Program-made: the position numbers and the translations under genes
Source: Methanobacteriota archaeon
Lineage (GTDB): Archaea; Thermoplasmatota; Thermoplasmata; RBG-16-68-12; EA-27
Length of the DNA: 18,038 bases
Direction of reading: 5' to 3'
Assembly: GCA_016207545.1 (NCBI GenBank)
Contig: JACQPO010000026.1
Location: 1 to 18,038 of the forward strand
Part shown: positions 13,227 to 18,038 of the stretch, piece by piece
Numbering within the stretch: position 1 is the first letter of the stretch
How the letters are laid out: every line of letters begins with the position of its first letter
The notes under the pieces: model-generated
The model's database searches: none
What the model saw: only the letters and a program-made list of their open reading frames with translations
What the model was told of the DNA's origin: nothing

Positions 13227-15053
13227 TCACCGGGTCGCGAGCGCGCGCATCCCGACCGCGATGCCGATCACCGCCAACAGGATGCCGAGGGATTCGAGGG
13301 TCGGGGTGACGAAGGCGGGCAGGCGCTGGAGGTCCGCCGGATCGATCACCCGCAGGGCACCCAAGAGCTGCAACAGCCGCGAGATCAGAACGAACCCGAA
13401 CCCGGTCGCGAGGAGTCCGATGCCGATCCCCGGCCGACCGTGCGCGTGCTCCCCGTGTGGGACGATCTTCACGGCCTTCGCGGGCACCACCTCGGCCGCA
13501 GCGCCAGCGGGTTTTGATGCGACCTCTACGGCGGGCGCAGTCCCAACCGGCGCGGGGGCGGTCGCCACGGCCGACGTCGCCGCCGCGTACGACTTCGGCG
13601 CATACTTGCGCTCCCCGTAGCAGTACCAGCGATCGTATTCCTTGATGAACGTGAGTTCCTCGCCGCACGTCGGACAGGGATTCTTGACCTTCTTCGGCGC
13701 GTACTTCTTCTCCGCGTAGCAGTACCACCGGTCGTATTCCTTGATGTACGTCAGTTCCCTCCCGCACGTCGGGCAGGGGTGCTCGGCCTTCTTCTCCGCC
13801 TTGACTTTGGGCGTCACCGCGGAAAGCGCGGGCTTCTCCTCCACGACGGGCGCGGGCTCGCGGCCGTATCCCTTCGGCGCGTAGTTCCCGCACGAGAAGC
13901 AGTACAGGCGATCGTACTGCGCGATGTACGTGAGTTCCTTCCCGCATTTCGGACACGGAAGCGGCTTCGCGACCTCGACCGGGGTCACGCGGGGCACGGG
14001 CGGCGGCGCGGGTGCGACGACGGGCCCGACCACGGGCTCCGATTCGACGACGGCGGGCGCTTCCGCCCCACGGGGGGGCGCGTTCCCCACGGGCGGCTCC
14101 ACGACGGGCGCAGGCGGCGCGGCCTCGACCGGCGGGGCCTCGGCCCGCTTGGGTGCGGCGGCGGGGGCCTCCGCCTTCGTCGGAGCTTCTACCTTCGCCG
14201 GCTCGACGACTTCGGGCTCGCGCTTCGGTTCCTCCGCGACGACCTCCGAGGCTCTCGCGGCCGGTTCCGGCGCGGCCTCGGGTTTCGGCTCCCCGACGAC
14301 GGGCTCGGGCGGGGCCGGTGCCGGGGCGGGAAGCGCAACGGCCTCTGGGGCCGCCACGGGCGGGGCGACCTCGGGCGCCTCGGGCTTATACTTTTCCTCC
14401 CCCTGCAGTTCTGTCAGGAACGCGAGAAGGCGATCGCGCAACGCGTTCCGCGTGCCGGTCGCGTCGAGGCCATACGCGCGGGACCATCCCTCGAGTTGCA
14501 CCTTCTTCGCGCGAATGACCTGGTTTTTCGTGAGCTTCGGACGCGCGGGTTTCTCCGCGGGTGGCGAAACGGCGACGGGTTCCGCGCCTGGCGTGGGCTC
14601 GGCGATCTTCGGAGGCTCCGCCACGGGCTCCGGGCTCGCGGGCGCGACGACGGGTTCCGCAACCTCCGGCGGAACTTCGGGCTCCGAAGCCGCGACCGGC
14701 TCCGGTTCCGGTGCCTTCTCCTCCACGATCGTCGGCTCCGTGGCCTTTGGTTCTTCCGTCAGGACGGGCTCCGCCTTCCCGCGCGCCCCAATCACGGGCT
14801 GGATGTCCTTCGGCGCGTACTTGCCTTCCGCGTAGCAGTAATACCGCCGGTATTGCGGGATGTACGTGAGCTCCTTCCCGCACGACGGGCAGTGGTAGTG
14901 GCCCTCGTGGGGGTCCTGCGCGGCCCCACCGAGCTGAATTGCAGGGCCTGACGCGTTATAGCCGCGAGGTGCGTAGTTGCCGCAGGCGTAGCAATAGAAA
15001 CGGTCGTATTGCGGGATGTACGTGAGCTCCTTCCCGCATGTCGGGCAGGCCAC
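13227..15053 (-). CDS. Membrane-anchored multi-zinc-ribbon protein with SAP-like domain
   Basis: I do not recognise this 608-residue protein as a named family. It holds five copies of a 27-residue module, CPxCGxELTYIxxYxRxYCY followed by a YAP(K/R) end, at residues 3-29, 55-81, 367-393, 427-453 and 460-486. Copies 1 and 3 have four cysteines in two CxxC pairs. Copies 2, 4 and 5 keep the first three cysteines but have Glu at or near the fourth position (CYAE, CYGE). Residues 174-215 (LTKNQVIRAKKVQLEGWSRA and onwards to NALRDRLLAFL) look like a SAP nucleic-acid-binding helix pair. Long Ala/Pro/Glu/Val linkers separate the parts. Two hydrophobic helices at about 543-567 and 583-606 would anchor the C-terminus in the membrane. 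The GTG at 15053 is supported by a TATA box at 15097-15090. Confidence 0.8.
   Translation of the reverse strand: MACPTCGKELTYIPQYDRFYCYACGNYAPRGYNASGPAIQLGGAAQDPHEGHYHCPSCGKELTYIPQYRRYYCYAEGKYAPKDIQPVIGARGKAEPVLTEEPKATEPTIVEEKAPEPEPVAASEPEVPPEVAEPVVAPASPEPVAEPPKIAEPTPGAEPVAVSPPAEKPARPKLTKNQVIRAKKVQLEGWSRAYGLDATGTRNALRDRLLAFLTELQGEEKYKPEAPEVAPPVAAPEAVALPAPAPAPPEPVVGEPKPEAAPEPAARASEVVAEEPKREPEVVEPAKVEAPTKAEAPAAAPKRAEAPPVEAAPPAPVVEPPVGNAPPRGAEAPAVVESEPVVGPVVAPAPPPVPRVTPVEVAKPLPCPKCGKELTYIAQYDRLYCFSCGNYAPKGYGREPAPVVEEKPALSAVTPKVKAEKKAEHPCPTCGRELTYIKEYDRWYCYAEKKYAPKKVKNPCPTCGEELTFIKEYDRWYCYGERKYAPKSYAAATSAVATAPAPVGTAPAVEVASKPAGAAAEVVPAKAVKIVPHGEHAHGRPGIGIGLLATGFGFVLISRLLQLLGALRVIDPADLQRLPAFVTPTLESLGILLAVIGIAVGMRALATR
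13596..15047 (-). repeat. Five imperfect 81-bp coding repeats (zinc-ribbon modules)
   Basis: The zinc-ribbon modules are visible as imperfect DNA repeats of about 81 bp at 15047-14967, 14891-14811, 13955-13875, 13775-13695 and 13676-13596. They share cores such as gtagcagta and gtacgtgagttcc on the plus strand. They arose by duplication inside the gene and are not a CRISPR array: spacing is irregular and the reading frame is kept throughout. Confidence 0.8.
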
Positions 15054-15061
15054 GAGCGAAA

Positions 15062-15097
15062 CCCGGCGAAGTCATGCCGGGCTCCCGTAGATAAAGA
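15062..15097 (-). promoter_or_regulatory. Promoter and inverted repeat of the zinc-ribbon/SAP gene
   Basis: The minus strand has a TATA box ctttatct at 15097-15090, with initiation expected near 15068. At that point lies a perfect inverted repeat CCCGGC-gaagtcat-GCCGGG (15062-15081). It could be a repressor site over the start point or a hairpin at the very 5' end of the mRNA. Confidence 0.5.
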
Positions 15098-15125
15098 TTC
15101 GGGGCTGATTCTCCATGCCGCACGA

Positions 15126-15137
15126 ACGGTTTTTACC
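15126..15137 (+). promoter_or_regulatory. Putative TATA box of tRNA-Thr
   Basis: The string acggtttttacc is centred about 26 nt upstream of the tRNA 5' end at 15159, the usual distance between an archaeal TATA box and the start of a tRNA transcript. Confidence 0.5.
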
Positions 15138-15158
15138 GCGGCCGCGGTATGGGCTCGC

Positions 15159-15231
15159 GCCACCATAGCTCAGTCGGTAGAGCGCTCGCCTTGTAAGCGA
15201 GCGGTCGGGAGTTCGATCCTCCCTGGTGGCT
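15159..15231 (+). tRNA. tRNA-Thr (anticodon UGU)
   Basis: A complete cloverleaf can be drawn. The acceptor stem pairs GCCACCA (15159-15165) with TGGTGGC (15224-15230), with discriminator T at 15231. The D arm contains GCTC...GAGC. The anticodon stem CTCGC/GCGAG encloses CTTGTAA, giving anticodon TGT at 15192-15194, which reads ACA (Thr). The T arm is GGGAG-TTCGATC-CTCCC. There is no intron, and CCA is not encoded. The gene ends 5 nt before the stop codon of the convergent winged-helix gene. Confidence 0.95.
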
Positions 15232-15236
15232 TTCCG

Positions 15237-15746
15237 TCAAAACTTCTGCGACACGGCGCGGCCGTGGTTCGAGATGTTGTAGATGTACGGCGGCACGCCG
15301 CGCTTCGTCGCGCGGCCCCGCTCCCGCGTGATGAGCTGGACGGCCTCGAGCACGCGCAGGTGGTGGTAAATCGTCCGGTCGTTGATGTCGAGCTCCTCGG
15401 ACAGCTCCACGAGCGTCGAGTTCGGCCGGTCGAGCAGGAACCGCAGGATCTGCTTCCGGGTCTCGTTCAATGCTTCGGACGTGTACGGTCGGCGCGGACG
15501 CACCTCGAGCCGGAGGCGCTCGTAAATCTGGGTTCCGCGCTCCGACGGAAGGATCTGGATCCTCAGGAGCTGGCTCTTCTCGATCTCCACGAGGTGCCGG
15601 TACACCGCCGCCGGGGCCACCCCAAGCTGCTCGGCGAGCTCGAGGATGTTCGTCTCCTTGCCCTTGAACAACTTGTTCTCGACGACGATGGAGAGAACCT
15701 CCCGCTGCCGGTCTGTCAGCGCTCGGATCTCCTCCGTCGTAATCAC
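15237..15746 (-). CDS. Transcriptional regulator with two winged-helix domains
   Basis: This 169-residue protein holds two winged-helix domains and little else. The first is at about residues 10-75 (LTDRQREVLSIVVENKLF, then ILELAEQLGVAPAAVYRHL). The second is at about 92-158 (ALNETRKQILRFLLDRPNS, then LVELSEELDINDRTIYHHL). The second resembles ArsR/MarR-type archaeal regulators; there is no ligand-binding domain, cysteine pair or membrane helix. The GTG at 15746 lies 28 nt downstream of a minus-strand TATA (gttataagc), so the mRNA is probably leaderless. It is divergent from the pilin-like cassette at 15948 and is a natural candidate to regulate it, which is inference from position. Confidence 0.82.
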   Translation of the reverse strand: MITTEEIRALTDRQREVLSIVVENKLFKGKETNILELAEQLGVAPAAVYRHLVEIEKSQLLRIQILPSERGTQIYERLRLEVRPRRPYTSEALNETRKQILRFLLDRPNSTLVELSEELDINDRTIYHHLRVLEAVQLITRERGRATKRGVPPYIYNISNHGRAVSQKF

Positions 15747-15766
15747 AGCCGTCCGATGTTGAGTTG

Positions 15767-15780
15767 GCGCTTATAACGCT
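15767..15780. promoter_or_regulatory. Nearly symmetric TATA element between divergent genes
   Basis: The sequence ggcgcttataacgc contains a TATA core readable on both strands. On the minus strand it is 28 nt upstream of the GTG at 15746. On the plus strand it would start a transcript near 15800, giving the pilin-like operon a leader of about 150 nt. Confidence 0.5.
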
Positions 15781-15842
15781 TTCTTCGTCCGAATCAGTTG
15801 CGATTCCGATTCCGGTCAGTTGGTAGGAACCGCTACGCGCGA

Positions 15843-15881
15843 GTTCGGCGAATGCCGAACCTTGCACGACGTCTGCCGAAC
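15843..15881. promoter_or_regulatory. GCCGAAC repeat cluster upstream of the pilin-like operon
   Basis: GTTCGGC (15843-15849) and GCCGAAC (15854-15860) form a perfect 7-bp inverted repeat around GAAT. A further GCCGAAC is at 15875-15881, exactly 21 bp after the previous copy, about two helical turns. A TATA-like tgcatgtac follows near 15889-15897. This looks like an operator array for a dimeric regulator; no site was matched to a known motif. Confidence 0.45.
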
Positions 15882-15947
15882 GAGGCGTTGCATGTACGCC
15901 GAGCGCGCAAGTCGTACGCGCGCACTCCACGGCGCGGAGACAGCACA

Positions 15948-16409
15948 ATGCGGCGGATTCGGGACGAGTCGGGCGCGATCGAGGGCTTGCCCCTTCAACT
16001 GATGATCACGGTCATCGTCGCGGGACTCACCCTCGCGGTCATCCTCGGCTGGGTCGTCGCGATCCAGACCCCGGCGGTGATCCGAGGCGTGAACGTGGAG
16101 CCTCACACGGTGGATCTCGGCGACGTGCCGATAGACGAGCCCGCGGCGAAGACCCTGACCGTGAAGGTCGTGGTGTACGATGCGAAGAACGCACCGATCA
16201 AGGGCGCGGTCGTGGTCGTGAGCGGTGCCGTCGCGACGCCCGTGGCCGCGCAGGACGGGGACGACGGCGAAGTGGACGGGACCGTCACGTTCCGGAACCT
16301 CCGGGTGATCCTCCCGCCCGGCGTGAGCATCGGCGAACTCACGTTCACGATCCAGAAGGCAGGGTATCCGTCGAAGGTCTGGACGATCCCCGTCGTCCGC
16401 GGCGTGTAA
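15948..16409 (+). CDS. Pilin-like secreted protein with Ig/carboxypeptidase-regulatory-like domain
   Basis: This 153-residue protein begins MRRIRDESGAIEGLPLQLMI. The short basic start followed by a hydrophobic helix (residues 14-38) resembles archaeal type IV pilin-like or class III signal sequences. The rest is beta-rich (KTLTVKVVVYDAKNAPIKGA, then DGTVTFRNLRVILPPG), like carboxypeptidase-regulatory or Ig-like extracellular folds. I chose the ATG at 15948 because it places the hydrophobic segment near the N-terminus; the frame is open further upstream, but only with arginine-rich sequence and weak starts. The next gene begins 3 nt after its stop. Pilin identity is inferred from the N-terminus and the operon, not from a family match. 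Confidence 0.7.
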   Translation: MRRIRDESGAIEGLPLQLMITVIVAGLTLAVILGWVVAIQTPAVIRGVNVEPHTVDLGDVPIDEPAAKTLTVKVVVYDAKNAPIKGAVVVVSGAVATPVAAQDGDDGEVDGTVTFRNLRVILPPGVSIGELTFTIQKAGYPSKVWTIPVVRGV

Positions 16410-16412
16410 CGC

Positions 16413-16841
16413 ATGGAACTTCCGTTCCGCGTCTTCGTGTCCGTGATCGTGGCCGCCATCACGATTCCCGCGATGGTGAACGGCTTGGCGGCGTACGAGG
16501 CGGACGCCGTGTCGATCCGTGTCGTCGGCGTGATTGACACCGTCGTCCAGCTTGCCCAGCAGTTCTATCTATCCGGCGGCGGAAGCGAAGACGTCCGGAT
16601 CGAGCTTCGGGGCGGCATGACCGTTCGCCTCGAGTACGTGGAATTCGGGGACGTCCCCGGCGGTCCGCGTGCGACGACCGCGCGGTACAAGCTCGGGGGG
16701 GCAGCAGAGGTCGCCTTGCTCGCCGATCCTCTCGTGCCGATGGCCGGAGATCGAGGGCCGTTGCGTGTAGGCGTGGGCCCTCACGCGGTCCGGGTGACGT
16801 ACGACGGCGAGGGCCCCGTCCGCCTGGCGGTCGTTGGATGA
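16413..16841 (+). CDS. Small pilin-like protein, second gene of cassette
   Basis: This 142-residue protein of unrecognised family opens with MELPFRVFVSVIVAAITIPA, a hydrophobic helix almost at the N-terminus, followed by about 115 residues without further membrane segments. The soluble part is beta-like (VRIELRGGMTVRLEYVEFGD, then HAVRVTYDGEGPVRLAVV), as in surface or pseudopilin subunits. It starts 3 nt after the preceding stop and overlaps the next gene by 4 nt (ATGA), so the three are co-translated. There are no cysteines or catalytic motifs. Confidence 0.7.
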   Translation: MELPFRVFVSVIVAAITIPAMVNGLAAYEADAVSIRVVGVIDTVVQLAQQFYLSGGGSEDVRIELRGGMTVRLEYVEFGDVPGGPRATTARYKLGGAAEVALLADPLVPMAGDRGPLRVGVGPHAVRVTYDGEGPVRLAVVG

Positions 16842-17326
16842 TCGACGAGGCGGTGCACCGGGTCGCGCTGATCCTCGCTGCGTTCGCGCTCCTCGCAGCC
16901 GGCTTGTCCGTCGTTCGCCTCTCCGAGGGTGACGCGGTGTCCGAGGCGGCGACACAGATTGCATCCCATCTCGCGCGACAGCTCGACGCCCTAAGCCGAC
17001 TCGATGCGGAGGTCGTCGCCTTCGCGGGCTCCAGAGGAAACGCGACCATTCCGTTGCCACAAACGTTGCACGGGAGCGCGTATCGCGTGGAACTTCGGTC
17101 GCATGAGATCCGCGTTGTCACGGCCACCGTCGTTCAAGGAGCGACGATTCGGGAACCGATCCATCCGTTCCCGCCCACGCAGGAGGCGTATTCTCGGGAA
17201 GAGATGGACCGGCTCGACGCGTCGAGCGTCGGGACCGATCCGGGCGTGGGCTTCGTGGCCGTGCGCACGGAGCGCCTCGTGGACGGTGTGCCCATGTTCC
17301 TCACGTTTGTTCACTTGCCCGCTTAG
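16838..17326 (+). CDS. Small pilin-like protein, third gene of cassette
   Basis: This 162-residue protein of unrecognised family has an N-terminal hydrophobic helix (residues 7-28, HRVALILAAFALLAAGLSVV). A heptad-like helical stretch follows (EAATQIASHLARQLDALSRL), then beta-like segments. A helix followed by a long amphipathic alpha segment is the classic pilin/pseudopilin N-terminal shape. The ATG at 16838 overlaps the previous stop by 4 nt. It is the last gene of the cassette; a new promoter follows directly. Confidence 0.7.
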   Translation: MIDEAVHRVALILAAFALLAAGLSVVRLSEGDAVSEAATQIASHLARQLDALSRLDAEVVAFAGSRGNATIPLPQTLHGSAYRVELRSHEIRVVTATVVQGATIREPIHPFPPTQEAYSREEMDRLDASSVGTDPGVGFVAVRTERLVDGVPMFLTFVHLPA

Positions 17327-17338
17327 GAAAATTTATCG
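17327..17338 (+). promoter_or_regulatory. Putative BRE/TATA of the small winged-helix gene
   Basis: The string ggaaaatttatc lies immediately after the stop codon of the third pilin-like gene. Initiation is expected near 17358, about 35 nt upstream of the GTG at 17393. Confidence 0.55.
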
Positions 17339-17392
17339 GGACCCTCCGCGTACATCTCGGCGATACCATGCACGCTGAGGGACCCGTGTCCC

Positions 17393-17647
17393 GTGGTCTT
17401 CTTTGCGGTCGGTGATCTGCCGCCCTCAGCGGAGCGCATCTTTCAGACGTTGGTTGTACACGGTCCGCTGACGCACAAGGACCTGATCTCCGCGACCCAA
17501 CTGCCGCCTCGCACGGTGCGTTTCGCGCTCGAGCGGTTGCGACGCACGGGTCGCATCGAATGGCGGTGGAGTTTGCGCGACGCTCGGCAACGCGTGTACT
17601 TCGTGCCCGCGACGCGCGCGGAGTACCCGCCCGCACCCGTCGGATGA
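17393..17647 (+). CDS. Small winged-helix DNA-binding protein
   Basis: The 84-residue product is essentially one winged-helix domain: SAERIFQTLVVHGPLTHKDL, then ATQLPPRTVRFALERLRRTG as turn and recognition helix, and QRVYFVP as the wing. This resembles small archaeal MarR/ArsR-like regulators. The GTG at 17393 is the best start I can find. The frame continues upstream without ATG, and a nearby ATG at 17368 is out of frame and reaches a stop after 15 codons. It follows the pilin-like cassette with its own promoter, so it may regulate surface-structure genes; that is inference. Confidence 0.7.
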   Translation: MVFFAVGDLPPSAERIFQTLVVHGPLTHKDLISATQLPPRTVRFALERLRRTGRIEWRWSLRDARQRVYFVPATRAEYPPAPVG

Positions 17648-17654
17648 CCCGTCA

Positions 17655-17690
17655 TCTTAAAGCCTACGCTCGCCATTGCAATTCGGCGAG
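17655..17690 (+). promoter_or_regulatory. Putative promoter and inverted repeat of the XRE-type gene
   Basis: The TATA-like tcttaaag (17655-17662) is followed by CTCGCC (17669-17674) and its inverse GGCGAG (17685-17690), which flank the expected start point near 17684. The inner loop contains the palindrome ATTGCAAT. The position suits autorepression by the regulator that follows. Confidence 0.4.
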
Positions 17691-17703
17691 TGACGGGGGC
17701 CCG

Positions 17704-18038
17704 ATGCTCCAACCGTTCGAGGTCGTCGCGGCGAAATTGCTGCCCACGATTCGCGCCCGACTGGCGCAGGTCCTCCTCGACGACCACAAGATGAAGCAGG
17801 TCGAGGTCGCGCGGCACCTCGGGATCACGCAGGCGGCCGTGAGCCACTACAAGACGATGAGCCGCGGGATCGACCCGGAGCTCATGCGTTTGTTCCCGGA
17901 GATCGACAGGCACGTGAAGGAGCTCGCGGCGGCGATCGCGAACGGGATCGGCCAGACGGAGCAGGTGTCCCGGGTGAACACGCTCGTCGATCGGCTGATG
18001 AACACGCAGCGATTTTGCGAGTACCACAAGCGGATCGC
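17704..18038 (+). CDS. XRE-type helix-turn-helix transcriptional regulator (5' part)
   Basis: The gene runs off the right edge; 111 residues are visible from the ATG at 17704. The protein begins MLQPFEVVAAKLLPTIRARL and has a helix-turn-helix at about residues 30-54 (MKQVEVARHLGITQAAVSHY). A helical segment follows, and then RFCEYHKR, where a family cysteine/histidine motif usually starts. The layout (pE-V...LP-x-IRA-x-LA, then Q-x-EVA-x-LGITQAAVSHY) matches a small archaeal group of predicted regulators with an XRE-type domain (I recall COG2522). Its targets are unknown. A TATA-like box and an inverted repeat precede it. Confidence 0.82.
   Translation, partial: MLQPFEVVAAKLLPTIRARLAQVLLDDHKMKQVEVARHLGITQAAVSHYKTMSRGIDPELMRLFPEIDRHVKELAAAIANGIGQTEQVSRVNTLVDRLMNTQRFCEYHKRI

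Noticed and set aside
12347..13309. Plus-strand open frame of 320 codons across the RaSEA-like gene
   Set aside because: The minus-strand frame has a radical SAM cysteine motif and clear family features; the plus-strand product has none.
13596..15047. Repeats in the zinc-ribbon gene considered as a CRISPR array or tandem element
   Set aside because: Repeats are irregularly spaced, imperfect and in frame, and encode matching zinc-ribbon modules.
17368..17415. Fifteen-codon open frame starting at an ATG before the small winged-helix gene
   Set aside because: It is too short to support, has no ribosome binding site, and its overlap with the following gene is expected by chance. A regulatory leader peptide remains possible but is unsupported.

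Overview
The window is archaeal and most likely comes from a GC-rich member of the Thermoplasmatota. Support for Archaea: a TFB transcription factor; ribosomal protein genes in the order L11-L1-L10-L12, with the acidic C-terminal tails of archaeal P0/P1; SecE next to Spt5; an archaeal-type radical SAM protein that resembles RaSEA of archaeosine synthesis; pilin-like N-termini; and TATA boxes about 25-30 nt upstream of many start codons. The lineage is an inference from gene content and base composition, not from a phylogeny.

Layout. Positions 2-1724 hold the 3' part of a 2-oxoacid:ferredoxin oxidoreductase alpha gene and the whole beta gene, which overlap as an operon. A TFB gene (1809-2792) abuts, tail to tail, a TrmB-like regulator on the minus strand. 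From 3775 runs a conserved cell division/secretion/transcription/translation block: ftsZ, secE, spt5 (nusG), then rpl11, rpl1, rpl10 and rpl12. It is interrupted only by a minus-strand DUF1326 gene placed between spt5 and rpl11. An unrecognised membrane-anchored protein follows rpl12.

Positions 10244-15053 are minus-strand: an MFS transporter, a small DUF5611-like protein, the RaSEA-like enzyme, and a large unusual protein with five zinc-ribbon-type repeats, a SAP-like segment and two C-terminal membrane helices. Between the DUF5611-like gene and the RaSEA gene lies about 240 bp of G-rich, hairpin-rich non-coding DNA with a strong G-quadruplex motif. A tRNA-Thr(UGU) follows at 15159-15231, then a regulator with two winged-helix domains on the minus strand. 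Divergent from that regulator is a three-gene cassette of small pilin-like proteins with single N-terminal hydrophobic helices, preceded by a set of GCCGAAC repeats. A small winged-helix protein and the start of an XRE-type regulator close the window.

How it works together. The ftsZ-to-rpl12 block joins cell division, protein export, transcription elongation and the ribosomal stalk. First genes of transcription units mostly have a TATA box at leaderless spacing and no clear Shine-Dalgarno motif. Genes inside operons (korB, spt5, rpl1, rpl12) carry GGTG/GGAGGTG-type motifs. The most unusual items are an Spt5 fused to an N-terminal Ig-like domain, the membrane-anchored zinc-ribbon/SAP protein, and the pilin-like cassette with its repeat-containing control region.
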